A stretch of DNA of 64,000 nucleotides. Source: Anaerolineaceae bacterium. Lineage in GTDB: Bacteria > Chloroflexota > Anaerolineae > Aggregatilineales > Phototrophicaceae. Made by a program: the position numbers and the translations under genes. Under the pieces are notes generated by a model. The model saw nothing but the letters and a program-made list of their open reading frames with translations, did not search any database and was not told the origin of the DNA. Of the stretch, positions 24,865 to 34,508 are shown in pieces (positions within the stretch are counted from its first letter, which is position 1; every line of letters starts with the position of its first letter). The stretch covers positions 1-64,000 of the forward strand of contig PABP01000033.1 in NCBI GenBank assembly GCA_002699585.1, written 5' to 3'.

Positions 24865-27327
24865 ATGACGACGATCTTACGAGATCCGACGGTGCTGTGG
24901 CGGCGCTTCCTCAACCGCTGGCGCACGACCTTCCACCAGGGCGACATGATTATCCTGTTCATCACCGTGGTGATGCTGCTCATGCCAGCCCTGGCGTTAG
25001 AAGCGGCGTCCTGGCCTGTTGATGTCCGTACCATTGTGCCTGTGGTGGTGATTAGCACCCTGCTGGGCTTCATTCTGGCCCGCAGCCACTATAGCGAAGC
25101 CGTCGCCATCATACTCAGCACGGCCTACGCTGGTGTGACGATTATCATTGTGGCTGCTCTCAATGAGCCGGGATACTTGATACCCAATATCAGCCAGGTG
25201 ATTATCCGCAGCATTCAATGGGCCATCGACCTGACAACCGGTGGGATCAATCAGGACAACCTCGTTTTTACGTTAATGGTTGCCGTCCTTTTTTGGTTCC
25301 TGGGTTATAACTCAGTCTGGCACATCTTTAGAATTGACCGCGTTTGGCGTGTGATCGTGCCGCCCGCGCTGATCCTCGTCACCAATATCGTCTTCTACAA
25401 TGGCCCCGCCAGCCTCGATATTTACCTGATTTTGTTCCTGTTCGGGGCCATGCTGCTGGTTGTTCGTTCGAACTTAGACGCGCGCCAGTGGGATTGGTAC
25501 ATTAATGGTATAACCGCGCCGCGTAATATTCGTATGCAGTTCCTGCGGATGGGAGCGCTGATTGCTGCTACGGCCCTGATTGTCGCTTGGGCGGTACCCT
25601 CGGCAGGCTTGCAAAATCGCCTGGATGCCTTCCAGAAGTTCCTCCAATCGGACCCGATGATGCAGTTTACTGAGTTCTGGAGCCGCTTGATTTCGCCCAT
25701 CGAGAGTGATGGTCCGGCGACGACGGACTACTACGGCAGCGATTCACTGGACCTGGGCGGGGCCATTCGCCTGGGTGACCAGATCATTTTCCTGGTCGAT
25801 GTTCCCCAAGATGGCACGCGCTACTACTGGCGCTCGCGCACATTCGAGCACTACAGCAATGGACGCTGGTTGCCGGCAGCGACGTTGCGCGTCTCAGATT
25901 TCTCGCCGCCGCTAGACATCAACTATGATCCGAATATCGTCGGTTCGGCACGGCGCACGCTCAACCAGACGTTTACCATCAGTGGCGCACCCTCGCGTAT
26001 TATTCATGCCGCACCCCAACCAGCAGAGGTCAGCGTAGAAGGGCGTATGGACCTGTTGCGCACGCAGGGCGAAGACCCCAATTCGCCAGTCAATGTATCT
26101 GTGATTCGTCCTCGGCGCGTACTCAATCCAGGTGATACCTATCAAGCCACCAGTCTGCTAAGTACGGCCTCGGCCATTGATCTGCGCGCTGCCGGGACAT
26201 CGTATCCAGAGTGGGTTTCGATTCCCAATGCCCAGATGCCGCAGGGCGTCAGTCCGCGGGTGGTGTCTCTAGCCCGCCAGATTGTCGACCAGGCAGGGGC
26301 AACCACACCCTACGATCAGGCCAAAGCCATTGAGCAATGGTTGCGAACAAACATTGCTTACAACGAAAACCTGCCGCAGCCGCCTGTCGATGTCGACCCG
26401 GTAGAATGGTTCTTGTTTGATATTCAAGAAGGATATTGTACGTACTACACCACAGCGATGGTGGCTATGCTGCGCAGTTTGGGCGTGCCAGCGCGTATGG
26501 CGGCTGGCTTTAGCCAGGGTGAATATGATCCAGCGTTGGGCCAGTACGTGGTCCGTGAGCGTGATGCCCATACCTGGGTGGAAGTCTACTTCCCTGGCTA
26601 CGGTTGGGTGGAATTTGAGCCAACGTCTGCTGAAGATCCTATCAACCGGGATGGCGATGAGCCACAACCTCAGCAGCAGTCGTTGGAGTCTGCTGCGACT
26701 GCCGTGCCGACCAATACGCCCACGCCCATCCCCAGCCCGACGATGGTGCCATCTAGTACGCCGCAATCTTCGGAAAATCAACAGTCACCGCCGGATTTGC
26801 CAACAGCAACCCCAACCTATACGCCAACACCAACGGCAACGCCCGTTATCGTACCCACGATTCCGCCGCCTGTGCAGCCGTCACCACCGGATACCAGCTT
26901 CCTGAACTTCCTGTTCCAGGCACTGGGAGCGGCCTTACTGATCTTTGCGATTTTCGTTGGGTTTATCCTGGTGCTGTTGTTCCTGTACTGGTGGTGGGAA
27001 TGGCGCGGTATGCGTGGCCTCAGCCCGATTTCACGGGCCTATGCACGGCTGATGCGTTACATTCCACTTGTAGGCCTGATCGTTGCTGAGGACCAGACGC
27101 CAGAGGAGCGGCGTGATACGATTGTCGATAAGCTGCCGCAGGCCAGCCGTCCGGTGAGTGCTATCACGCGCAACTACACCCACGAGCGCTATAGCAACAG
27201 GCCCGAAAATGCGGAAACTCCTCCGCACGTCACCGAAGCCGCTGACGAGGCCTGGTCCGTAACGCGTGGCCACATCCTATCACGTTGGATTCGCCGCTTC
27301 ATTCCTTTCCTGCGCAATCGCGACTAG
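24865..27327 (+). CDS. Membrane transglutaminase-like protein (DUF3488/TgpA type)
   Basis: 820 residues. Several membrane segments in the first about 240 residues are followed by an external transglutaminase-like domain with the Cys-His-Asp set in DIQEGYCTYYTTAMVAMLRS, RMAAGFSQGEY and RDAHTWVEVYFPGYGWVEFEPT. A Thr/Pro-rich linker (TPTPIPSPTMVPSS and similar), one more membrane segment (ALGAALLIFAIFVGFILVLL) and a cytoplasmic tail with a DUF4129-like character follow. Such proteins often sit near MoxR/DUF58 genes; none is present here. GGAG lies eight bases before the ATG. Function is inferred as envelope protein crosslinking or processing. Confidence 0.85.
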   Translation: MTTILRDPTVLWRRFLNRWRTTFHQGDMIILFITVVMLLMPALALEAASWPVDVRTIVPVVVISTLLGFILARSHYSEAVAIILSTAYAGVTIIIVAALNEPGYLIPNISQVIIRSIQWAIDLTTGGINQDNLVFTLMVAVLFWFLGYNSVWHIFRIDRVWRVIVPPALILVTNIVFYNGPASLDIYLILFLFGAMLLVVRSNLDARQWDWYINGITAPRNIRMQFLRMGALIAATALIVAWAVPSAGLQNRLDAFQKFLQSDPMMQFTEFWSRLISPIESDGPATTDYYGSDSLDLGGAIRLGDQIIFLVDVPQDGTRYYWRSRTFEHYSNGRWLPAATLRVSDFSPPLDINYDPNIVGSARRTLNQTFTISGAPSRIIHAAPQPAEVSVEGRMDLLRTQGEDPNSPVNVSVIRPRRVLNPGDTYQATSLLSTASAIDLRAAGTSYPEWVSIPNAQMPQGVSPRVVSLARQIVDQAGATTPYDQAKAIEQWLRTNIAYNENLPQPPVDVDPVEWFLFDIQEGYCTYYTTAMVAMLRSLGVPARMAAGFSQGEYDPALGQYVVRERDAHTWVEVYFPGYGWVEFEPTSAEDPINRDGDEPQPQQQSLESAATAVPTNTPTPIPSPTMVPSSTPQSSENQQSPPDLPTATPTYTPTPTATPVIVPTIPPPVQPSPPDTSFLNFLFQALGAALLIFAIFVGFILVLLFLYWWWEWRGMRGLSPISRAYARLMRYIPLVGLIVAEDQTPEERRDTIVDKLPQASRPVSAITRNYTHERYSNRPENAETPPHVTEAADEAWSVTRGHILSRWIRRFIPFLRNRD

Positions 27328-27356
27328 GGTAGGTATGGTAGATGATGTCACAAGTC

Positions 27357-27391
27357 AAAAAGACGCTGCACATTGGCAGCGTCTTTTTTTT
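27357..27391. terminator. Bidirectional terminator between transglutaminase and RNase J genes
   Basis: AGACGCTG, 8-base loop, CAGCGTCT followed by eight T on the plus strand and preceded by five A, so it terminates both converging genes. Confidence 0.9.
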
Positions 27392-27409
27392 GTAAAGTCC
27401 GATGTATGC

Positions 27410-29086
27410 CTAAATGGTGTTGACGATGCTGAACACCATCGGGCGCCGCCGGGTTTCGTTATACAACAGCTTGCCGACGCTCTCTTCGATCAGTTCGCCA
27501 CGGTGGCCATTGGCGCTGTAATTGCCTGCCAAGGTGTTTTCCACCGTGTACTTCACTTGACTGAGCAGTTCATCGGCTTCTCGCAGGTAGATGAACCCGC
27601 GCGACACAATGTTGGGTTCCTCGACCAGTTTGCCCGTCTTTTTATCGAGCAAGACCGATACAATCAGGAAACCATCACGCGCCAGGATTTCGCGGTCACG
27701 GATAACGGCGCGGCCAATATCACCAACGCCGCTGCCATCGACGAATACATAGCCACCGGGTAGGCGCTCAGTCTTGCGCACGTAGTGGCGGTCCACTTCG
27801 ATGATCGTACCGTTTTCTACGACGATGATGTTGTTTTCCGGTACGCCGGCTTCTGTGGCCAATTTCTTATGCTCGACAAGATGGCGAACTTCACCATGAA
27901 CCGGGACCATATACTGGGGCCGGACGAGGTTGAGCAGCAGCCGCATTTCTTCGCGGCTGGCATGGCCACTGACGTGAACTTTTTCCAGGGAATCATAGAC
28001 CACATTTGCGCCCCGCTGGATCAGCCGATTGATAGTCCGGTAGACCATTTCCTCGTTGCCGGGGATCGGGTGCGAGGACAGCACAATCGTATCGTCTTTG
28101 CGAATGTCCAGGTAGCGATGACGTCCGGCGGCTAGCTTACCGAGTACGGCGGCTGGCTCACCTTGTGAACCGGTCACCATGATGACCAGTTTTTGCGGTT
28201 CAACCGAGTTGATCTTGCCGATGTCGATCAGCAAATCTTCGTCAATGTCCAGGTAGCCAATCTTGCGCGCGATATTCACGTATTCGCGCATGGTGTAGCC
28301 TGCGATAGCGATGCGACGCCCGTATTTTTCAGCGACACGCGCGACTTGTTGGACGCGCGACATCAGCGAAGCGAATGTCGCAATCATGATGCGGCCCTTG
28401 GCATTCGCGAAGACCTTCTCGAATGCTGGCTCTATCGTGCTCTCGGATTCGGTCCAACCGGGCCGATCTGCATTTGTGCTATCTGCCAGCAGCAGCTTGA
28501 CGCTGCGCTTGCCGAACTCGGCTAGCTTTGCGTAATCCGGCTTCTTGCCATCGGCTGGGTTATTGTCAAATTTATAGTCGCCTGTATGGACAATCAGCCC
28601 ATGCGGCGTGTTGACAGCGAACCCCACGCAATCCGGGATGCTGTGCGTCATGCGGAACGGTTCAATCTTGAACGGTCCGAGCTGGAAGTTGGTCCCGGCG
28701 CTGATGATGTTGATTTCCGGGTCATGGTCGATGCGTGCCTCGTTAAAGCGCCGCGCATTAGCGAATTTGACTTCGATCAAACTGGCTGTCAGCTTGGTAG
28801 CATAGAGGGGCACGTCGGGGAAGGCTTCTAACACATGGGCGACAGCGCCAATATGATCTTCGTGACCATGTGTATAGAGAATACCGTGAATCTTAAGCTC
28901 GTCTTTACGATCAATCAGATATTGAAAATCCGGGATGATGTAGTCGACGCCGTGCATATCATTGGCCGGGAACATAATGCCCGTGTCAATGATAATGGCA
29001 TCATTACCCAACTCGATGACGGTCATGTTCTTACCGATTTCACCACAACCACCGAGCGGAATGACGTTCAGTTTTGCTTTTGCCAT
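27410..29086 (-). CDS. rnj: Ribonuclease J
   Basis: 558 residues. Metallo-beta-lactamase/beta-CASP RNase: LGGCGEIGKNMTVIE at the N-terminus, metal ligands THGHEDH (His73, His75, Asp77, His78), IHTGDYKFD-type HTGD, beta-CASP motifs (ADSTNADRPGWTESE, MVTGSQGEPAA, SGHASREEM, VPVHGE) and the C-terminal RNase J domain. It acts in 5'-3' exonucleolytic and endonucleolytic mRNA decay and rRNA maturation. Start preceded by GGAG at a rather long distance (13 bases). Confidence 0.97.
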   Translation of the reverse strand: MAKAKLNVIPLGGCGEIGKNMTVIELGNDAIIIDTGIMFPANDMHGVDYIIPDFQYLIDRKDELKIHGILYTHGHEDHIGAVAHVLEAFPDVPLYATKLTASLIEVKFANARRFNEARIDHDPEINIISAGTNFQLGPFKIEPFRMTHSIPDCVGFAVNTPHGLIVHTGDYKFDNNPADGKKPDYAKLAEFGKRSVKLLLADSTNADRPGWTESESTIEPAFEKVFANAKGRIMIATFASLMSRVQQVARVAEKYGRRIAIAGYTMREYVNIARKIGYLDIDEDLLIDIGKINSVEPQKLVIMVTGSQGEPAAVLGKLAAGRHRYLDIRKDDTIVLSSHPIPGNEEMVYRTINRLIQRGANVVYDSLEKVHVSGHASREEMRLLLNLVRPQYMVPVHGEVRHLVEHKKLATEAGVPENNIIVVENGTIIEVDRHYVRKTERLPGGYVFVDGSGVGDIGRAVIRDREILARDGFLIVSVLLDKKTGKLVEEPNIVSRGFIYLREADELLSQVKYTVENTLAGNYSANGHRGELIEESVGKLLYNETRRRPMVFSIVNTI

Positions 29087-29336
29087 ATTCTGTTATTTAC
29101 TCCAAATACAAACTCCCGCCCCTGAGAATTCTCTTGGCGGGTCGATTTACCTTACAAATTGAATGTGATACCGACACAAAATCAAAGAGTTCTGTCTCTG
29201 CGCCTGTACGCGCTTCATAGCCAAAAATTGTCACCGGGCTCTAGCGCGTTAAACCGCGCGAGCACCAAGGTTCTTACTCATTGTACCATACAACTGCTTT
29301 AGCAAGGAATTAGCAGTTATAGAGTACTTTTTTCTA
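29087..29336 (-). promoter_or_regulatory. Long upstream region of RNase J with hairpin
   Basis: 250 bases without a gene. Reading toward RNase J: TACAAT (a plausible -10 near 29283), then about 190 bases of leader ending in CCCGCC, 15 bases, GGCGGG around the palindrome GAGAATTCTC, close to the start codon. RNase J leaders can be sites of autoregulation; that is only a suggestion here. Confidence 0.4.
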
Positions 29337-30479
29337 TTACCATTCGTTAAAACTGACAAGCGCATCAATGATATTCGCTTGTTCTGAAGGGGTTAATTTG
29401 TTGTAGAAGGGCAGCCGCAGCAGTTGATCGCCCAGTTTTTCAGTGACCGGAGCATCGCCTGCTTGCCCGCCAAACTGCGCACCCATTTCCGAAAGGTGTA
29501 GCGGCTGATAGTGGAACACGGCGACGATACCCTGTTTCCGCAAGTGTTCCTGTAAGCGGGTGCGCACCTCCAGCGAAGGCAAAACTAGATAGTACATATG
29601 GTAGGTCTGCTGCACATGATTGGGCACATAAGGCCGCTCGACACCGTGATCTTCCGCCCAGGCGGCCAGTTCCGTGTCATATGTCTGCCAGATGCGCCGT
29701 CGTGCGTCGAAGATCGCTTCTTTTTCATCAAGCTGTGCCTGTAAATACGCCGCTAGCATGTCCGATGGCAAATAGCTCGACCCCACATCGACCCACGTAT
29801 ACTTGTCGACCTGTCCCCGGAAAAATCGGCTACGATTGGTGCCTTTTTCGCGGATGATCTCAGCGCGCTCGACCAGGCCCTTGTCATTGATGAACAGCGC
29901 CCCGCCTTCACCACATTGGATGTTTTTCGTCTCATGGAAGCTAACGGTTGATAGCTCCCCAAATGTACCCAGCCACTGCCCTTTATATTTCCCGTACAAG
30001 CCCTGAGCATTGTCTTCGACCACACGCAGATCATGTTTTTTGGCTACTGCCATGATGGCGTCCATCTCGCAGCCCACACCCGCATAATGCACCGGAACGA
30101 TGGCTTTTGTCCTGGGCGTGATGTGCTGCTCCAGCAGTGTTTCATCTAGATTCTTTGTATCCCAACGCACATCGACAAAGACTGGCTTGGCACCTCGCAG
30201 CACAAAAGCATTGATCGTGCTCACAAAGGTGTACGATGGCACAATTACTTCATCCCCGGGTTGGATGTCCAGCAACAGTGCCGACATTTCCAGGGCATGG
30301 GTGCAGCTTGTTGTCAGCAAGACTTTCTCAACACCAAATGTTTCCTTCAGCCGTTGATGCACCTGCCTAGAAAACGGCCCATCGCCACTGATATGACCAT
30401 TAACCACTGCCTGCTGCATATTGCTGAGTTCGTTGCCCATCATTGAAGGCTTGTTGAAGGGAATACGAATGTCTTCCAT
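29337..30479 (-). CDS. wecE: dTDP-4-amino-4,6-dideoxygalactose transaminase-like aminotransferase
   Basis: 380 residues of the DegT/DnrJ/EryC1 PLP aminotransferases, closest in pattern to WecE/RffA: opening IPFNKPSMMGNELSN, TTSCTHALEMSALLL, VIVPSYTFVSTINAFVLRGA, VVEDNAQGLYGKYKG and the PLP lysine in SFHETKNIQCGEGGAL. WecE makes dTDP-4-amino-4,6-dideoxygalactose. The next upstream gene encodes a WecD-like acetyltransferase, which would complete dTDP-Fuc4NAc, so the two assignments support each other. Confidence 0.88.
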   Translation of the reverse strand: MEDIRIPFNKPSMMGNELSNMQQAVVNGHISGDGPFSRQVHQRLKETFGVEKVLLTTSCTHALEMSALLLDIQPGDEVIVPSYTFVSTINAFVLRGAKPVFVDVRWDTKNLDETLLEQHITPRTKAIVPVHYAGVGCEMDAIMAVAKKHDLRVVEDNAQGLYGKYKGQWLGTFGELSTVSFHETKNIQCGEGGALFINDKGLVERAEIIREKGTNRSRFFRGQVDKYTWVDVGSSYLPSDMLAAYLQAQLDEKEAIFDARRRIWQTYDTELAAWAEDHGVERPYVPNHVQQTYHMYYLVLPSLEVRTRLQEHLRKQGIVAVFHYQPLHLSEMGAQFGGQAGDAPVTEKLGDQLLRLPFYNKLTPSEQANIIDALVSFNEW

Positions 30480-30544
30480 GAAGGTGTCACTTTTGCTGAG
30501 TGTGAGCAGTCCCTATACGCTAGCATGAAGTGCCGGATTTCTCG

Positions 30545-30556
30545 ATAGGGCAGGTA
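30545..30556 (+). repeat. Dispersed 12-mer ATAGGGCAGGTA, copy 2
   Basis: Lies in the 90-bp gap between the wecD-like and wecE genes. It shares TCG on the left with copy 1 (10.55 kb) and GA on the right with copy 3 (61.5 kb). Confidence 0.5.
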
Positions 30557-30569
30557 GACCAATTTACTT

Positions 30570-31286
30570 TCAGCGATCAAACCATTTGTGCAGGGTGTAT
30601 TCACTGTGGTGCGGGACACAGCCCATGCGTGCCCATACGCGCTGTACAGGCACATTCGTCACTTGCGTCACAAACCAGATGCGTACCGCACCCTGATCTG
30701 CCAGCCAATTGACACAATACCTGAGATATGATGCATAGATACCCCGACTCTGAGCCTCTTTAGCCACACCTGCCAGGATGACATGCCCATAATTATCTTC
30801 GAGCATCCGTGCTGTGACGAAACCCGCTACAGTTCCGTCATCATCCGCGACGAATACCGTGCTGTTTTCGATTTCCCGCCTTGCCCAATCGGCATAAATT
30901 TCATCGGCTATGGCCTGCTCAATGTGCGGATCAGCATGATAGTGACCTTGATATCCCTCAAATGCCTGATGGGCAATCCGCAGCACTGCATCATAATCGG
31001 CTTCTTGATAGGGCCGGATCAACAGCGGTGCGTCCACTTCCGGCACTCCCATGCGCGAGATGTCATAGATATGATGGACCATCGTGTCCATCAGCAAGTA
31101 ACCTTGTGGCTCCAATGCTTGCACTACTGGGAGTTGGCGCGTATCGCAGCGCAAAATCAAGAACTCGACGCCCTCCTCTTCACAGAAGGCATGAATGGAT
31201 GGGAGTTCATCAAGTGTGACATCATCTGCACGGGCGCTTTTGACGCCAAAACGTTCGCTATCTATGGGGGAAAGTCTAATGGGCAT
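30570..31286 (-). CDS. WecD/RffC-like GNAT acetyltransferase
   Basis: 238 residues with an N-terminal domain (LSPIDSERFGVKSARAD, typical of RffC) and a C-terminal GNAT domain (LLIRPYQEADYDAVLRIA, STVFVADDDGTVAGFVTAR, HVILAGVAKEAQSRGIYASY). RffC acetylates the 4-amino sugar made by WecE, giving the Fuc4NAc donor used in surface glycans. It overlaps the upstream GT2 gene by 11 bases and precedes wecE, consistent with one operon. Confidence 0.8.
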   Translation of the reverse strand: MPIRLSPIDSERFGVKSARADDVTLDELPSIHAFCEEEGVEFLILRCDTRQLPVVQALEPQGYLLMDTMVHHIYDISRMGVPEVDAPLLIRPYQEADYDAVLRIAHQAFEGYQGHYHADPHIEQAIADEIYADWARREIENSTVFVADDDGTVAGFVTARMLEDNYGHVILAGVAKEAQSRGIYASYLRYCVNWLADQGAVRIWFVTQVTNVPVQRVWARMGCVPHHSEYTLHKWFDR

Positions 31287-32274
31287 GGGTTTCTTCCGTT
31301 CTATAGTCTGATTCTATCTTAGGCTGTTCGTTGCGTGTGGACGAGTCCGTTTGCATGCGTACGATATAGGCGGGTTTGTTCATCAGCCGGAAGTGCATTC
31401 GCGCCAGGTATTCCCCAATGATGCCGAGCGCAAACAACTGCGCGCCACTGAATATCGCAACCATCGAGGCCAGGAATGTAAATCCCGGTGCTTCACCTTC
31501 CCACCCAAAGAAAAACAGTCGGATGATCAAGACATAAAATAACAAAATGAGGCCGAAAATCGTCATGAGGAGGCCCAGGATGCTGGCAAAGCGCAAGGGC
31601 ACTGTGCTGAAGCCTGTCATCATGCTGAAGGCATGGTTGATGAGCTTACCGACGGTATAATTCGACACACCATAGGGGCGTGGCCGATGGGTGACTTTGA
31701 CGGCTGCAAAACGTTTGGTCGCCCAGGTCAGCAGCACATCAATGATGACTGTTGGCTCGTTGTAGTTAGCGAAGGCTTGTCGCAGGTCAGTGCGCAGCAC
31801 CCGGAAGGCACTCGCATGTTGGGCGACTTCTTCACTCATTGTCTGCTGCAAAAAGTACTTGGTTGTCCGTGATGCTAACCCGCGCAAAAAACCATGTGGC
31901 TGTTCAACCGGACTACCGTAGACAACATCATAGCCCTCATCGAGCTTATCGAGTAGTTTCTTTAGTTCTTCCGGTGGGTGCTGTAGATCGTCATCCATTG
32001 TGGCGACGACTTCGTACTGCGCTGCCCGGATGCCGCACAGAATAGCGTTATGCTGGCCGTAGTTTCGCATAAATTTGATGCCGGTGGCCCAGTCATATTT
32101 TTCAGTGATGTCCTGCACTGCCGACCAACTATCATCACGGCTGTCATCTTCTACCATGATGAGTTCGTAAGCATCAGCCAGCGTTGGCAAGACATCAGCC
32201 AGCGCATCAGCCAGTTCGCCAATGCTCTCCTGGCTATTATAGACCGGGACGACAATAGAAAGAGATACCATCAC
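31276..32274 (-). CDS. GT2 glycosyltransferase with two membrane segments (ArnC/GtrB-like)
   Basis: 332 residues: GT-A fold starting LSIVVPVYNSQESIGEL, acidic MVEDDSRDDS, donor motif ATMDDDLQHPPEEL, then two C-terminal membrane helices (ILGLLMTIFGLILLFYVLII and FLASMVAIFSGAQLFALGII) and GEYLARMHFR. This layout belongs to polyprenyl-phosphate sugar transferases such as ArnC and GtrB. With the overlapping wecD-like gene it probably loads an amino sugar onto a lipid carrier. Confidence 0.88.
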   Translation of the reverse strand: MMVSLSIVVPVYNSQESIGELADALADVLPTLADAYELIMVEDDSRDDSWSAVQDITEKYDWATGIKFMRNYGQHNAILCGIRAAQYEVVATMDDDLQHPPEELKKLLDKLDEGYDVVYGSPVEQPHGFLRGLASRTTKYFLQQTMSEEVAQHASAFRVLRTDLRQAFANYNEPTVIIDVLLTWATKRFAAVKVTHRPRPYGVSNYTVGKLINHAFSMMTGFSTVPLRFASILGLLMTIFGLILLFYVLIIRLFFFGWEGEAPGFTFLASMVAIFSGAQLFALGIIGEYLARMHFRLMNKPAYIVRMQTDSSTRNEQPKIESDYRTEETHAH

Positions 32275-32367
32275 ACCTACTCGACAAGGATAGATGGCAT
32301 CATTATGCGGCGTTTTGCGGATTGAGCAAGGGCGACCCTGAAGGTAACTTCGCCCCCGACCTCCATG

Positions 32368-34209
32368 CTAACTGCTGTAGCGTGCTGCCAAGGCATCATG
32401 AATGCGATTGGCGATTTTGAGTACAGCTTCAGGATTGTGGCTGCCAGGTGTCCCGCCTTCTTCAATGAATGCATTCCGCATGATTTTGCCCCAGTTGCCC
32501 GTGCTGCGTGTTTTTGGGTCGGCGATATACTGCTCAATTGTCTGAGCAACCAGACCGCTTGGCGGGGCCAGCATCCGGTTGAGGCTCATATACACATCGT
32601 CAATATCGCGCGGCGAGATCAAGTCGACATCCATCAGGTGCTTGTGCATGTATAGCCGCTTCATCTCATAGAACTCAGCCAGACTCAACTTGCGACCAGA
32701 AGCAGTTTCCAGGACCATGTCCGTTCCCTCACGGTCGGATTGATCTTGTAGCTCCTGGTATTTTTCGATGCTTAGCGGGCCGATGATTTCCCACAGCGTT
32801 TGGTCCTCATACATGGGGCCGAGGTCGCTGCCATACTGACGATAATAGTTCTCGACCAGTGCATGCGTAAATTCAAAGTCGGCGAGAGCTGCTGCCTGAC
32901 GCGAGGCGCTGATGTTGACGGGCATGCCTGTGCTTTCAATGGTGCAGATACGTTTGCTCGTGCCCAGGTCAGGCCTTACGCGCCCAATAGGATTGTGCAT
33001 TGCGGATATATCTGTGCCCAGGCCATCTTCACACAATAAGCCGCGTGTGACCGCGTTGGCGCGCTCAGAATGAATCAGGGCTGCATATCGTTCCAGGCCG
33101 TCTGACATCAGGTGTGGACTGAGGGGCAGGCCAATCATGCGGCCTGTGACCGTTGTGCTGCGTAGAAATTCGCGTGTACAAACGAATTCCGGGTCACAGG
33201 TGCCGTTGACGAACGGGCTGCCCTTTAGCAGGGCTGCATTGGCAATCGCCGTTGCGCTGCGCAGCATCGTATAGAACGTGAACAAACCCAGCGCTTCAGA
33301 GCGTCCAGCGATGTCCAGGTGAATGTGACAGCCTTGCAACCGGAACGCCTGGACGAAGTTGCTATCCGGCAGCATATCGTAGCGTTCGATGACATTAACT
33401 AAACGCTGTTCGTATTCCGGGAATTTGTGATTGATCGTCTGCATGACGTCAGTCGCCGAGTAGACCTTAGGGTCTTCTGTCAGCTTGAAGTCACTTTCGA
33501 TAGGGTAGGCTGCCAGGATCGCTGTTTTTAGGCCGGTTGCCTGGCTGGCCATCACCAGCGACTGCATGATGCTATCCAGCGACTGGCGTACACGATGGTA
33601 TCCGACACCGGGCGCAACATGGACCTCTACCTGATATTGGCAGGCTTCGCGGTCAACTGTAGGCGTGATGCCCAGCCGATGCGCATGGTTACGGTAGATG
33701 GCTGTGTATTCGCGCACGGCTTCATCAGTGGGTGTGCTACCATCTTCATAAAATAGGCCCAATTCCAACTCTGCGCCCATCGCGCGCATGCGTGTCTTTG
33801 GGTTGTCAGTCTCATGGAGATTGGTGTGGTTAACAGCGGGATTAAAATTATAGGGGACGATGCTTTGTAAAATTGTTTTCCCAAAACGGAAACGTTCGCT
33901 GACGAAGCTGCCAAGGACGAATGTTTCTCCGCCTAATTCCCCAAGAATAACGTTGCCATGTTCGTGCTCTGGATACACGACCTTGAGGGGGATACCGGTT
34001 GCTGCTGCCAGATCGTCGAGCGGCAGGCTTTTGTTTTCCGGGTTTGCTGCTAATAATTTGATCTGCTGGTTGAAGCGTCGCTTATGTTCTTCTATAGCGC
34101 GCCAATTGACTGCTTGGCTATAGGCTTCGACCGTTTCGTTCGTTGGCAGTGGGTGTTCCATCGCGATATCTTCAGAAGCAACGTCATCTGACGATTGGGG
34201 GGCTTCCAT
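32368..34209 (-). CDS. GCS2-like glutamate-cysteine ligase family protein
   Basis: 613 residues from ATG 34209, chosen because GGGGAG precedes it by six bases (the frame opens at 34266). Motifs of the carboxylate-amine/glutamate-cysteine ligase GCS2 fold: MRAMGAELELGLF, QYQVEVHVAPGVGYH, LQGCHIHLDIAG and ISASRQAAALADFEF. Members form gamma-glutamyl bonds with ATP, but the family is broad and this protein is long, so the substrate is open. It is transcribed toward the GT2/wecD/wecE genes, 93 bases upstream. Confidence 0.65.
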   Translation of the reverse strand: MEAPQSSDDVASEDIAMEHPLPTNETVEAYSQAVNWRAIEEHKRRFNQQIKLLAANPENKSLPLDDLAAATGIPLKVVYPEHEHGNVILGELGGETFVLGSFVSERFRFGKTILQSIVPYNFNPAVNHTNLHETDNPKTRMRAMGAELELGLFYEDGSTPTDEAVREYTAIYRNHAHRLGITPTVDREACQYQVEVHVAPGVGYHRVRQSLDSIMQSLVMASQATGLKTAILAAYPIESDFKLTEDPKVYSATDVMQTINHKFPEYEQRLVNVIERYDMLPDSNFVQAFRLQGCHIHLDIAGRSEALGLFTFYTMLRSATAIANAALLKGSPFVNGTCDPEFVCTREFLRSTTVTGRMIGLPLSPHLMSDGLERYAALIHSERANAVTRGLLCEDGLGTDISAMHNPIGRVRPDLGTSKRICTIESTGMPVNISASRQAAALADFEFTHALVENYYRQYGSDLGPMYEDQTLWEIIGPLSIEKYQELQDQSDREGTDMVLETASGRKLSLAEFYEMKRLYMHKHLMDVDLISPRDIDDVYMSLNRMLAPPSGLVAQTIEQYIADPKTRSTGNWGKIMRNAFIEEGGTPGSHNPEAVLKIANRIHDALAARYSS

Positions 34210-34449
34210 AATGATCTCCCCTGGTTGGTGCTGGCAAATATGTACTGACAAATTATGTACTGGCAAAAACGTACTCGCCTAATTTTGTGTCATATCGTTT
34301 CTTGCCGCAAGTGGTAAAGTGCACAGCTTGCCTCTGTTTGTTTGCACGATTTGTGAAACGCTTTGCATATGGTATTTGCCTTATAGACGCTTAACTCTCA
34401 ATCTAAGGACCAATTGTAGCCACATACCATAGACCAACTCAGGATGTGC

Positions 34450-34455
34450 TATAAT
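34450..34455 (+). promoter_or_regulatory. Extended -10 promoter of the isocitrate dehydrogenase gene
   Basis: TGCTATAAT: a perfect -10 with the TGn extension, 54 bases before the ATG at 34509. No clear -35, which extended -10 promoters do not need. The rest of the 300-bp gap (34210-34508) shows nothing else I can name. Confidence 0.6.
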
Positions 34456-34508
34456 CGCCGTGTTTGTTAGTTCAGTCCCCAATTACTGTGCGAGGAGTTT
34501 TTGTAACG

